Positions 1 to 8,146 of a DNA stretch of 64,000 bases are shown one piece after another; within the stretch, counting starts at the first letter, position 1, and every line of letters begins with the position of its first letter. Source of the DNA: Dyella subtropica (GTDB lineage: Bacteria > Pseudomonadota > Gammaproteobacteria > Xanthomonadales > Rhodanobacteraceae); the NCBI RefSeq assembly GCF_026283965.1, contig NZ_JAPDPD010000008.1:142403-206402 (forward strand), written 5' to 3'. Below the pieces are notes generated by a model. It was not told where the DNA came from, did no database searches, and worked only from the letters and a program-made list of their open reading frames with translations. The position numbers and the translations under genes were made by a program.

Positions 1-21
1 GGGATGCCCCAAAGCGAGTCG

Positions 22-1053
22 TCAGATCTTGTGTTTGGTGAGCACGCCATCTCTATAGACGTACACCTCGAAATAGTGTTTGCCGATAGCGTGGACCTCT
101 TCGAGCATCAGGGCATCGGCCCCTTCGCTCAGGGACATGGCTCGCTGCTGCTTGTCCTGCGGCAGCTGCTTCATCGAAACGACGCGCTCGATTTCGAATC
201 CTTCGCTGAACTTGAACTCCATCGAGAACGCAGCATCTCGCCACTGCAGCTTGCCGTGCAGCCCATTCCGTTTCGCCTCCGCCTGCATGGCAATACCCTC
301 CTGCCTGGCGAGTCCGCTCCCCGCATGGCCAAGCATGACTACTCCGGAAACCACCATCGCGCCGTAGCCGATCCGTTTGAATACATGCTCGCTCAGATAA
401 GGCAGCACCTTGCGGATAGCCCCCGTCGCCAGTAACGCCGCCAGTCCGATCAGCAGGCCATAGAGCACGGAGGCTTGCGTCAATAAGCCAAACAAGCTGT
501 ACAGCACCACCTTGATCGCGTGCAGAATGATTTCATTCGCGGCACGTGTCGCAATGACCTGTTCCTTGCTCAGCCCATAACGCAGGTAGAAGCGATTGAA
601 GAGCAGTCCGACTGCACCCGTCAGCCCTGAAACGAAACCCGCGGCGGCTCCGATCAGCATCAGCACATACCTTGCCGGCTTGCGGGCAGCCGCGGCATCG
701 CCCTGATCGGGACGAAGCAGCAGCGGCAGGTTGGCCAACAGGAACACGCTCAACGCCAGTTGCAGATAGAGAGGATTGGCGTAGCTCAACAGCCACGCCC
801 CCAGCCACACGGCAGGAATGGCGATGGGCACGAACCAGCGCACGATCTTCCAATCGATACATTGGAAAAACAGCGTGAGCCTCGAACCTGAACTGATCGC
901 GCTGCCGATGGACAAAGCCGCTGGCACCTGGGGTGAAGGCAAGGCCAGTCCAAGCATGGGCATCAGCAAGAGACCGGCACCGCCGCCGCTCAACGCGCTG
1001 ATGCCGAATGCCAGAAAGGCGAGCGCGAATATCCCAACAGAAGTAACTAGCAT
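22..1053 (-). CDS. TauE/SafE-family membrane permease with C-terminal soluble extension
   Basis: Predicted inner-membrane permease of the sulfite exporter TauE/SafE family (COG0730), 343 aa. The first 250 residues or so are a run of hydrophobic helices in two half repeats, with the glycine-rich first helix (ISALSGGGAG) and its repeat counterpart (AGFVSGLTGAVG) typical of the family. The last 95 residues or so are hydrophilic and unusual for a family that normally ends soon after the last helix. The start is placed at the ATG at 1053 because an AAGGA lies 9 nt upstream; an upstream in-frame ATG (1128) lacks this support. It lies downstream of the carbonic anhydrase/SulP pair on the same strand, 129 bp away. 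The substrate (sulfur oxyanion or organic anion) cannot be read from sequence. Confidence 0.8.
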   Translation of the reverse strand: MLVTSVGIFALAFLAFGISALSGGGAGLLLMPMLGLALPSPQVPAALSIGSAISSGSRLTLFFQCIDWKIVRWFVPIAIPAVWLGAWLLSYANPLYLQLALSVFLLANLPLLLRPDQGDAAAARKPARYVLMLIGAAAGFVSGLTGAVGLLFNRFYLRYGLSKEQVIATRAANEIILHAIKVVLYSLFGLLTQASVLYGLLIGLAALLATGAIRKVLPYLSEHVFKRIGYGAMVVSGVVMLGHAGSGLARQEGIAMQAEAKRNGLHGKLQWRDAAFSMEFKFSEGFEIERVVSMKQLPQDKQQRAMSLSEGADALMLEEVHAIGKHYFEVYVYRDGVLTKHKI

Positions 1054-1182
1054 TGGCTCCATTCCTTCACACCAGAGCGAATGATCTCTCTGGCGCAATA
1101 TCCACCTACGCACCTCGCCGTTTTCCACCCGTGCACGCGCTGATGATCAGTGCATGCACGGGTGGGCTCGGACTGCCGGCAC

Positions 1183-2697
1183 TCAAGCCGCTTTTCCGGC
1201 TGCGCCTTCGACGCGTCGTTCCAGCTCGATCCAATCGACCACCAATTCGCAACCACGCGACTTCGCATTGCGACCCCAATCGCGCAGAAGTTCGAAGCTG
1301 GCCTGGTCAATGTGGTGTAACTCGTCCATCACCAGGTGCAGGCGTGTGTTCGGCGGCACCTGTTCCAGTGTGCGTGCCATCGAAGGTACCTTCAGGAACG
1401 TGGCGATGCCGGTCAGGCGCAGCGAAGCCGAACCAGGCTCTTCGTGCTCACCCAGATTGACTCTGAGTCGCGAGGACAACAGGGCCAGTCGGAACAGCGA
1501 CAAGGCAAAACCCACCAATACACCGGCCAGCAGATCGGTGGCGACGATTGCCGCGGTGGTCGCGGCATAGATGAATGCCGTGCCCTTGCCGTAAGCCGCG
1601 AAGTGCTTCACCTGCTGGAAGTTGATCATCTTCACGCCGGTGTACACGAGGATGCCGGCCAGGCAGGACACCGGCGTCATGCGCATCAGCCACGGCAACA
1701 GCATGGCGAACACCAGGATCCAACCACCATGCAATACCGCCGCCATGCGCGTAGCGGAACCCGCTTGCACATTGGCTGCGCTGCGCACTATCACGCCCGT
1801 CATCGGCAAGGCACCGAGAAAGCCGCACAACAGATTGCCCACCCCTTGTGCCGTCAGCTCACGGTCGTAGTTGGTACGCGCGCCGTCATGCATGCGATCG
1901 ACTGCCGCTGCCGAGAGCAACGTCTCCGCACTCGCGATAAAGGCGAAAGTCAGCGCCGCAACCACCAGCGAGGGTTCCAATAATTTGCCCAGTCCATCGA
2001 AGCCCGGCAGCGAGATGGCCGACAACAGATTGCTCGGCACATCGACCTTGCTCACACCAATCCCCTGGAACTGCACGAACGCCGTCACCGCGATCACTGC
2101 GAGTAACGCCCCCGGTACGAAACGCAGCGCCTTGGGGCGAAACTTTTCCCACGCCAGCATGATGGCGATGGTCGCCAGGCCTACACCCAACGCCGCCTTG
2201 CCGGTGCCTTCACCGGTGAACGCACTCGCGAGAGCGCCCGGCAGTGCGGCGAAGTTTTCCAGGCCGCGCGCCAGCGGCGTGGCATCCAGCATCACATGTG
2301 CCTGCGAGGCGACGATCAGAATGCCGATACCCGACAACATGCCGGCCACCACGGCCGGCGAGGTCATGCGGAACCAGATACCCACTCGGCACAGGCCAGC
2401 GGCAATCTGGATCAGGCCCGCCAGCAGCACTACCGGGCCCAGTGCAGCCACACCATGCTCGCGCACCAGTTCGAAGACCAGCACAGCCAAGCCCGCCGCT
2501 GGGCCACTCACTTGCAATGGCGAACCTGCAATGATGCCCACCACGATGCCGCCGATGATGCCGGTGATCAGGCCCGCGGCCGGCGGCATGCCGGAGGCGA
2601 TGGCGATGCCCATGCACAGCGGCAACGCCACCAGAAACACCACGATGGAACCGAGCAGATCGCGCCCGAAAAGATTCCCAGAAAAATAAGCACGCAC
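1183..2697 (-). CDS. SulP-family anion transporter (bicarbonate/sulfate type) with C-terminal STAS domain
   Basis: SulP/SLC26 inner-membrane transporter, 504 aa. Multiple hydrophobic helices span about residues 10-400, followed by a short STAS domain (about 425-500) containing the ELHHIDQASFELL core. The start is GTG at 2697, with AAGGAG six nt upstream. It follows a beta-carbonic anhydrase gene on the same strand with only 10 bp between them, so both are probably one transcript. This pairing is common for SulP proteins that import bicarbonate, so a bicarbonate carrier is a good inference, but sulfate or another anion is possible. Confidence 0.88.
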   Translation of the reverse strand: MRAYFSGNLFGRDLLGSIVVFLVALPLCMGIAIASGMPPAAGLITGIIGGIVVGIIAGSPLQVSGPAAGLAVLVFELVREHGVAALGPVVLLAGLIQIAAGLCRVGIWFRMTSPAVVAGMLSGIGILIVASQAHVMLDATPLARGLENFAALPGALASAFTGEGTGKAALGVGLATIAIMLAWEKFRPKALRFVPGALLAVIAVTAFVQFQGIGVSKVDVPSNLLSAISLPGFDGLGKLLEPSLVVAALTFAFIASAETLLSAAAVDRMHDGARTNYDRELTAQGVGNLLCGFLGALPMTGVIVRSAANVQAGSATRMAAVLHGGWILVFAMLLPWLMRMTPVSCLAGILVYTGVKMINFQQVKHFAAYGKGTAFIYAATTAAIVATDLLAGVLVGFALSLFRLALLSSRLRVNLGEHEEPGSASLRLTGIATFLKVPSMARTLEQVPPNTRLHLVMDELHHIDQASFELLRDWGRNAKSRGCELVVDWIELERRVEGAAGKAA

Positions 2698-2707
2698 GTC
2701 GCTCTCC

Positions 2708-3391
2708 TTAGGCCGCTGGGGTCATGGCCATGGCGAACCGCGCATGCGGCGTTGCCTCAGGCACTTCACGGCTGGCGGGGTCGAATGGCAGGAACTGCCC
2801 CGTCACCGCGTCGAACATGCGCAACTCAGCTTGGGCGATGTCGTAGATCCAGCCATGGATGCTTACGCTGCCGTTGGCCATCGCCGCGGCCACGGCCGGC
2901 AAGGTGCGCAGATGTTCCAGCTGACCGATGACGTTCTCTTCGGTGAGGCGCTTCAAGACTTCATCGCCGTGCAGGCTGGGACAGTTCTCGGCCACCACGT
3001 ACCTCGCCACATCGGCATGCTTCAACCACGCCGCAACAGAAGGCATATGAGCAATTTTGGCCGGCGCCTGCAGCGCCTTCATGGCGCCGCAATCCGAGTG
3101 GCCGCAGATGACGATGTGGCGCACCTGCAGCACCTTCATGGCGTACTCGATCGCGGCCACGACGCCGCTGACGTGCTGCGCATACGGCGGCACGATGTTG
3201 CCGATGTTGCGATAGACGAAGATATCGCCGGGTACTGCCGAGAAAATCATCTCAGGCATCACGCGTGAGTCCGCGCAGGTAATGAACAGCGTATGGGGAT
3301 TTTGTCCGGTCGCCAGTTTCTCGAACAGCTCGCGCTGTTCCGGAAAGACGTTGCGTCGGAAATGATCAAAACCTTCAAGCAAACGTTCCAC
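2708..3391 (-). CDS. can: beta-carbonic anhydrase
   Basis: Beta-class carbonic anhydrase, 227 aa, interconverting CO2 and bicarbonate in the cytoplasm. Zinc ligands and catalytic dyad are visible: the CADSR motif (Cys, Asp, Arg) near residue 40 and GHSDCG (His, Cys) near residue 98. It starts at GTG 3391, with a GGAG 8 nt upstream. It is first in a two-gene unit with the SulP transporter, which suggests a bicarbonate supply role. A second beta-carbonic anhydrase (15480-16148) in this window has a different context. Confidence 0.93.
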   Translation of the reverse strand: MERLLEGFDHFRRNVFPEQRELFEKLATGQNPHTLFITCADSRVMPEMIFSAVPGDIFVYRNIGNIVPPYAQHVSGVVAAIEYAMKVLQVRHIVICGHSDCGAMKALQAPAKIAHMPSVAAWLKHADVARYVVAENCPSLHGDEVLKRLTEENVIGQLEHLRTLPAVAAAMANGSVSIHGWIYDIAQAELRMFDAVTGQFLPFDPASREVPEATPHARFAMAMTPAA

Positions 3392-3574
3392 GATGGAATC
3401 TCCCGATGCATTAAGGGGGTGACGGCTCTAACGGCCGCCTGATGTCGTTAAGAGGGGCATGCGGCCGGCGCATGGGCACGCCAGGGCCCAGACAGACGGG
3501 GCCGCCTGTGTGGAGGGCGCACGAAACTCCTCCGCCATCAGCTCATGGCTGCGACGACGGATTGCGTGCGAAAG

Positions 3575-3913
3575 TCAGACGTTGGGAGGGGGATAGATCA
3601 GCCCGAAGGGGCCGTCATCGATCACGGGGTTCATCGCATGGGCGACGGACGGCGCACGCACGTGCCAGTTGAGCAAGGGTGAAAGCTCGACCAGGATGTC
3701 GTCCAGACACTGGTCGTCGACGGCGCATAGGTCGTCCTTGTCGATGGGAGCGTCCTGATCCCCTTGACCCAGCAGCACGTTGACCGCTGCCGACGATGCG
3801 CTCAGCTGATTCAACTTGCCGATGCTCTGAGCCGTGGCAGCTAGCGTCACCAACATGCCGAAGAGGCATGCGATCAGCAGGGTGAATGTACGCGGCGAGC
3901 AACGCAGAGGCAT
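3575..3913 (-). CDS. small membrane-anchored or exported protein, family 1 of a paralogous pair
   Basis: Unrecognised protein of 112 aa. It has a short basic N-terminus, one hydrophobic segment (TFTLLIACLFGMLVTLAA) and an acidic periplasmic-type remainder with two close cysteines (DLCAVDDQC), ending in PPPNV. It resembles the protein at 6457-6789 in the N-terminal FTLL..ACLF block and the PPP(N/D)V end, so the two look like diverged paralogues. An in-frame ATG at 3937 is an alternative start; neither has a strong ribosome-binding site. It is divergent from the OprP-type porin gene. Function unknown. Confidence 0.6.
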   Translation of the reverse strand: MPLRCSPRTFTLLIACLFGMLVTLAATAQSIGKLNQLSASSAAVNVLLGQGDQDAPIDKDDLCAVDDQCLDDILVELSPLLNWHVRAPSVAHAMNPVIDDGPFGLIYPPPNV

Positions 3914-4015
3914 CGTAAGAAGATACGCATTTCGCATGCTGCAACGCAACCCATTTCTGTCACATTTTTTCTTCGGGATGAATATTTGGCCCGGGCGTTC
4001 AGGGTTTTTCGGTGT

Positions 4016-4035
4016 GATGTCACAAAAATGACATC
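4016..4035. promoter_or_regulatory. inverted repeat in the porin/small-gene divergent region (possible regulator site)
   Basis: A perfect GATGTCA / TGACATC inverted repeat separated by 6 nt lies 81 bp before the porin ATG, between it and the divergent small gene. Read on the minus strand it also gives TGTCAT and TGACAT spaced 11 bp, which is the spacing of Pho-box direct repeats (one mismatch in the second unit). Since the porin belongs to the phosphate-porin family, PhoB is a possible binder, but a generic dimeric repressor site fits equally well. Confidence 0.35.
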
Positions 4036-4116
4036 CACGGTACCTAGGCTCGCCCCAGTTGCAATATCGCAAATATTTGCGAAATGCACTGATCCGATCC
4101 CTCACCAGGTTGAGCC

Positions 4117-5529
4117 ATGAAGAAGAAAACCCTTGCATCCGTGCTCTGGACCATGGGCGCAGCAGCGTTCTCCGAAGCCTCGCCCGCCGCCGCGCTCGAT
4201 CTCTATGTCGACCGCAAGACGCAGCAGATCTTTGCTGAGCCCGGAACGGGCCGCGTCAAGCTCGGCACCTTCGTCCAGGTCGATGAGCAGGGCGGCGAAC
4301 CACAGACAGCAAAAGCGCCTCTGCCTCAGCAGGCATCCGCCACCGCAACGGCCGCGTCGAGCACTCCGAACAGCACCAAGCCCGCCGCCAAGAAGTGGTA
4401 CGAGCGCATCAACGTGCGCGGCTATACACAGCTGCGCTACAACCAGGGCGTGGGCGGCGATGCTGGCATGCTGCGTTCGCCCAGCGATCGCTTTATCGGC
4501 GACAACCAGGGCTTTGGCATCCGTCGTGCCCGCGTCGTGCTTAGCGGCGACATCACCGACAGCGTTTCCTTCTATCTGCAGCCGGACTTCGCCAGCACAC
4601 CGTCGGGTTCGAGCACATCCAACTTTGCACAGCTGCGCGATGCCTATGCGGATATTTATTTCGACAAGGATCGCGAATACCGCGTGCGCGCCGGTCAATC
4701 CAAAGTGCCTTACGGCTGGGAAAACCTGCAGTCCAGCCAGAACCGCCTCGCCCCGGATCGCGCCGATGCGCTGAATTCCGGCGTGCGCGACGAGCGCGAC
4801 CTCGGTCTGTTCTTCTACTACACGCCCACCGCGGTGCAGGAACGCTTCCAGTATCTGGTCAAGTCGGGATTGAAGGGCTCGGGCGACTACGGCGTGTTCG
4901 GCCTGGGCTTCTACAACGGCCAGGGCGCCAACCGTGCTGAGCGCAACAACAGCCTGCACACCGTGCTGCACTTCACCTACCCATTCAAATTCGCCAATGG
5001 GCAATACATGGAAGTGGGCGCCGACGCTTACAGCGGCCGCTTCAAGATCGCCGCGCCCAGCGCCGTCACCGTCAACGGCGAAAACTTCACGCCGGTCGAT
5101 ACCGCGCCGAAAGAAGGCTCGTTGGATCAGCGCGTGGCCGTGCACGCCATTTACTACCCGCAGCCGTTCGGCCTGCAGGCGGAGTGGACGGTGGGACGCG
5201 GGCCGCAACTGGACCTGGCCGAGGGCCGTATTCGCACGCGCTCGCTCCGCGGCGGCTACGTGCAGGCGATGTACAAGTTCGACAGCGGCTCGACTGGCAC
5301 GTGGATGCCTTACATCAAATGGCAGAGCTACCGTGGCGCGTCCAAGTTCGACACCAACACGCCGCACATGCTGGTCAACGAAACCGAGTTGGGCGTGGAA
5401 TGGCAGCCCAACACAGCAGTGGAAATCGCCGTTGCCTACGCCAACATGCACCGCACCAATGTGAGCGAGGCGCCGTACCGCCGGGTAAGGGGCGACCTGT
5501 TGCGCGTGCAATTGCAGGTCAACTACTGA
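4117..5529 (+). CDS. OprP/OprO-type outer-membrane porin
   Basis: Outer-membrane beta-barrel porin of the phosphate-selective porin O/P family, 470 aa. A signal peptide is followed by a short segment with a possible coiled-coil, an Ala/Pro/Thr-rich linker (about 70-95) and the barrel from about residue 100 (KWYERINVRGYTQLRY, then GFGIRRARVVLSGD, typical of the family), ending in an aromatic residue (VNY) as outer-membrane proteins do. It is followed by a strong terminator. Family members carry phosphate, polyphosphate or other anions; selectivity cannot be told from sequence. An antisense open frame of similar length covers the gene but is a codon-bias shadow. Confidence 0.88.
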   Translation: MKKKTLASVLWTMGAAAFSEASPAAALDLYVDRKTQQIFAEPGTGRVKLGTFVQVDEQGGEPQTAKAPLPQQASATATAASSTPNSTKPAAKKWYERINVRGYTQLRYNQGVGGDAGMLRSPSDRFIGDNQGFGIRRARVVLSGDITDSVSFYLQPDFASTPSGSSTSNFAQLRDAYADIYFDKDREYRVRAGQSKVPYGWENLQSSQNRLAPDRADALNSGVRDERDLGLFFYYTPTAVQERFQYLVKSGLKGSGDYGVFGLGFYNGQGANRAERNNSLHTVLHFTYPFKFANGQYMEVGADAYSGRFKIAAPSAVTVNGENFTPVDTAPKEGSLDQRVAVHAIYYPQPFGLQAEWTVGRGPQLDLAEGRIRTRSLRGGYVQAMYKFDSGSTGTWMPYIKWQSYRGASKFDTNTPHMLVNETELGVEWQPNTAVEIAVAYANMHRTNVSEAPYRRVRGDLLRVQLQVNY

Positions 5530-5554
5530 AGCCGCTTCGGCGGAGCTAACCAAC

Positions 5555-5583
5555 ATAAAGGCGGGCTTGTGGCCCGCCTTTAT
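5555..5583 (+). terminator. bidirectional intrinsic terminator after the porin gene
   Basis: A perfect 12-bp stem (ATAAAGGCGGGC paired with GCCCGCCTTTAT) closes a 5-nt loop. It has A-rich and T-rich flanks on both sides, so it can end both the porin transcript and the convergent minus-strand transcript. Confidence 0.85.
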
Positions 5584-5641
5584 CGTTAGTGAGACAGCCG
5601 GCACGCATCAGATCATCGTGAGCGCTGGCCGTGATGTGCGC

Positions 5642-6250
5642 TCATTGCGACGCATGCTTCTGGTCGCCAGCGGGCCCGATCCAAACCCAGCGCACGCGCG
5701 CATCGTCGTACGGATCGCCGATATTCAGGCGCGGCAGCGACGAGCCCAGGTCGCAGGTCACCACCACGTCCTGAAAGTGCTTGTAGTTAGGCACATCCAC
5801 CGGTACATCGGCATGCCATTCGCCGCTCTTGGGGCACGCCGAACCCACGTTCGCCCGTGTCACGCTCTGTGCATCAGCCACCCACTCCCAACGCTCGGGC
5901 GCAAAGTACTTGCCTCTTTCGCCAAGCTGCTTTTGCGTGGGTGCCTTCGCTCCGGCGGACAGCAGCGTCACGGAGCGTCCCGTCTTGCCATGGCTGCCGA
6001 CAGCCCTGTAGTAGCCAGGCTCGACAACGGTTGCGCCGGCCGTTAGTGGCTGATGCTTCAGCGCCGCACGCTTGCTTGCCTCGGCAGTCGCCGCATCCGC
6101 GTCGCTGTGAGTCGCCATGCCGGAGGGGCCGATTTGCGAAGGGTAATCCACCGCTTGGTGCGGGTTATCCGTCGCGGCATAAGCCGTTGCCAGGGGGGCC
6201 AACAGCGCGAGCGTCATGGCGGTCAACCGCAGGGAGGAGCTTTTCTTCAT
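5642..6250 (-). CDS. exported protein of unknown function
   Basis: Protein of 202 aa with a clear Sec signal peptide (MKKSSSLRLTAMTLALLAPL, cleavage expected after AYA). The start at 6250 is set by AGGA 6 nt upstream. The mature part has no family I recognise. It holds two cysteines (SACPKSG and VTCDLG), which could form a disulfide, and the motifs VDVPNYKHFQDVVVTC and RVRWVWIGP near the C-terminus. It is probably periplasmic, and lies next to one of the paralogous small membrane proteins on the same strand. Confidence 0.75.
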   Translation of the reverse strand: MKKSSSLRLTAMTLALLAPLATAYAATDNPHQAVDYPSQIGPSGMATHSDADAATAEASKRAALKHQPLTAGATVVEPGYYRAVGSHGKTGRSVTLLSAGAKAPTQKQLGERGKYFAPERWEWVADAQSVTRANVGSACPKSGEWHADVPVDVPNYKHFQDVVVTCDLGSSLPRLNIGDPYDDARVRWVWIGPAGDQKHASQ

Positions 6251-6456
6251 GGTGATTCCTTGTTTCTGGATCAGGCAGAGTCCGGCGTTCGTCATAGGCG
6301 CCAGCCCTGCAAAAGGTGCAGCCGGGCACGCGGCACGACAGTCCGTCGCGTCGGTCATCGGCAAGGGAGTAGATGCAAAGCCATGCATGGCGCACGCAGC
6401 GCGATGGAAAGGCTAAAGGCGAGTGCGGCAGCTACAGCGGCAGCCAGCCGCGAGGA

Positions 6457-6789
6457 TCAGACGTCAGGCGGTGGTGATGGTCGTGCGATCGTGGCATTGC
6501 GCCACAGCGCCACAAAAGGCGAATGGGCGGTGTCATTGCTCGCATGTACAGCCAGAGTCAGCGACAGGCCTTCGAGTACATCATCGACGCCAGGCGCATG
6601 GTTCTCGGCGGAACAATCCGTGGACGACGCATCCGCGCCGTGCAGCCCCTCGTCAACGCAGGACAAGGTCAGCGCGGCATCCGCACCCGAAACACGAACA
6701 CCGTTCCAGGCATACGCGGTCGTCAGCAAGATGCTGAAGCAGGCGATAAGCGCGAGGAGGGTGAAATGGGATTGGCGTCGTAAGAACAT
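6457..6789 (-). CDS. small membrane-anchored or exported protein, family 2 of a paralogous pair
   Basis: Unrecognised 110-aa protein with a hydrophobic N-terminal segment (FTLLALIACFSILLTTAYA) and an acidic, Ser/Ala-rich remainder with two cysteines, ending SPPPDV. It parallels the protein at 3575-3913 in N-terminal block, length and C-terminal end. At DNA level both share ATGCGTAT-TTCTTACGA around the start, but in different reading frames, so one start region has an indel relative to the other. Start uncertain: in-frame ATGs at 6795, 6807 and 6822 exist. Function unknown. Confidence 0.55.
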   Translation of the reverse strand: MFLRRQSHFTLLALIACFSILLTTAYAWNGVRVSGADAALTLSCVDEGLHGADASSTDCSAENHAPGVDDVLEGLSLTLAVHASNDTAHSPFVALWRNATIARPSPPPDV

Positions 6790-7164
6790 ACGCATCGAGA
6801 ATGTCATAGACAGCCAAGTCATGACAAGTTGATGGCTGACCATGCTGTTCATGCAATGCGCCGCGCCAGCCAGATTCCAGCAAGCCCATCCAAGTCGTCG
6901 ACCATCATCAACACAGCGAACGAGACATGACATGCCACCGATCGCAGTGACCCAATGACACTGCACGCCATCTACTGCGCGACCGACGCCGACTTCAACC
7001 ATCTACCTATAGATGTTCGACGGGTCGGCGGCCTTGGCATAGGGAAAGTCCCCCTGTTCAGTCGAATAGGGGGACCCCATCACTCCACGGTTTCAATAAC
7101 CAGTGCGAACGCCTTGCCTATGAGTGCCGTTTCTTCTACGTCTACGGTGGCGTAGAGCTGTGTT
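6790..7164. other. intergenic region with an inverted repeat
   Basis: 375 bp without a convincing gene. It carries a perfect 8-bp inverted repeat, GTCCCCCT (7048-7055) and AGGGGGAC (7068-7075), with a 12-nt spacer. There is no T-tract, so it looks more like a regulator site or repeat than a terminator. Near the small gene's start a TGTCAT (6802) and ATGACA (6821) pair is also inverted. Confidence 0.4.
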
Positions 7165-7593
7165 TCAGATCAGCTTGATCTGTACGTCCACATTGCCGCG
7201 GGTGGCGTGGGAGTAGGGGCAGATGTCGCTGTGGGCCACGTCCACCAACTTCTGCGCGACGTCGCGATCGATGCCGGGCAGGCTCACTTCCAGCTGCACG
7301 GCGATGCCGAACCCGGTGGGTTCGCGCGGGCCGATGCCCACGTGTGCAGTTACGGAAGCCTCTTTCAGCGCCACTTTCTGTTCGCGTGCCACATAGCGCA
7401 CCGCGCCTTCGAAGCAGGCTGCGTAACCGGCGGCGAACAGCTGCTCCGGATTGCTGCCAGCGCCGCCCGGGCCGCCGAGTTCCTTCGGCACTTTCAGGTC
7501 GAAATCGAGCACGCCGTCGCTGCTGTGGATATGGCCTTCGCGGCCGCCCTTGGCGGTGGCAGTGGCGGTGTAGAGGATCTTGTTGATGCTCAT
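7165..7593 (-). CDS. ohr: organic hydroperoxide resistance protein Ohr
   Basis: Ohr, a thiol-dependent peroxidase of the OsmC/Ohr family that reduces organic and fatty-acid hydroperoxides, 142 aa. Both redox cysteines are present in their family contexts: AACFEGA near residue 60 and DICPYSHATRGN near residue 125. The catalytic-site Arg and Glu region (GGPGGAGSNPEQLFAAG) is intact. The gene overlaps ohrR by four bases (ATGA) and is translated after it, so it should be derepressed together with ohrR when peroxide oxidises the regulator. Confidence 0.95.
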   Translation of the reverse strand: MSINKILYTATATAKGGREGHIHSSDGVLDFDLKVPKELGGPGGAGSNPEQLFAAGYAACFEGAVRYVAREQKVALKEASVTAHVGIGPREPTGFGIAVQLEVSLPGIDRDVAQKLVDVAHSDICPYSHATRGNVDVQIKLI

Positions 7594-8063
7594 GTTTGGG
7601 TCCTTGGTGGGAGCCAGGCTTGGGGTGGGGAGAGCTGCGCGGCCAGTTGCTTGAGTTCGTCGCGCAGGCGTTGCATGTCTTCATGACTGAGGCAGAGCCG
7701 GGACGCCATGCAGGCGGGAACGGCCTTGGCGGGTTCGCGCAGGGCGCGTCCCTCCGGGGTGAGGCAGATTTCCACTTCCCGCTCGTCGCTGCGGCGGCGC
7801 TCGCGGCTGATCAACGCGGCTTGCTGCAGCCGCTTGAGCAATGGCGTGAGCGTGCCGGAGTCGAGTTGCAGCCGCTGGCCCAGCTCGCGCACGGTCAGGC
7901 CGTCCTGTTCCCACAGCACCAGCATGGTCAGGTATTGCGGGTAGGTGAGGCCAAGCTCGTCCAGCAGCGGGCGGTAAGCCGCTGTCATGGAGCGCGAGGC
8001 TGCATACAGCGCGAAGCAGAGCTGCTGGTCGAGCAGTAACGAAGGGTGGGTGGCGTCATTCAT
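7590..8063 (-). CDS. ohrR: MarR-family organic peroxide sensor/repressor OhrR
   Basis: OhrR, 157 aa, MarR-type winged-helix dimeric repressor. The N-terminal sensing cysteine sits in the family motif QLCFALYAASR (Cys16), and the DNA-recognition region is LTVRELGQRLQLDSGTLTPLLKRL. Two more cysteines (C98 in VEICLTP and others near 125) could be the resolving thiol found in the 2-Cys subclass of xanthomonads. It is the first gene of the ohrR-ohr pair and has an AT-rich palindrome immediately upstream, consistent with autorepression. Confidence 0.93.
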   Translation of the reverse strand: MNDATHPSLLLDQQLCFALYAASRSMTAAYRPLLDELGLTYPQYLTMLVLWEQDGLTVRELGQRLQLDSGTLTPLLKRLQQAALISRERRRSDEREVEICLTPEGRALREPAKAVPACMASRLCLSHEDMQRLRDELKQLAAQLSPPQAWLPPRTQT

Positions 8064-8080
8064 GGGCTGAATAAGATCAC

Positions 8081-8108
8081 AAAATTAAATTGTGTACAAT
8101 TCAATTTT
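8081..8108. promoter_or_regulatory. OhrR operator (AT-rich palindrome)
   Basis: Two 13-nt arms, AAAATTAAATTGT and ACAATTCAATTTT, with a 2-nt spacer; 12 of 13 positions are complementary. It lies 17 bp before the ohrR start in otherwise GC-rich DNA. The core AATTGT..ACAATT resembles OhrR boxes described in Xanthomonas and Bacillus. Confidence 0.8.
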
Positions 8109-8146
8109 TCAATCGCAGCGATAGATGAAAGGCAGCCACCGGCGAT

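Noticed and set aside
4102..5604. 500-codon open frame antisense to the porin gene
   Set aside because: Mirror frame of a GC-rich gene. The plus strand encodes a recognisable porin with signal peptide and C-terminal aromatic residue.
6955..7155. 66-codon ORF in the ohr-side intergenic region
   Set aside because: No ribosome-binding site, spans the inverted repeat, and the composition is not convincing.
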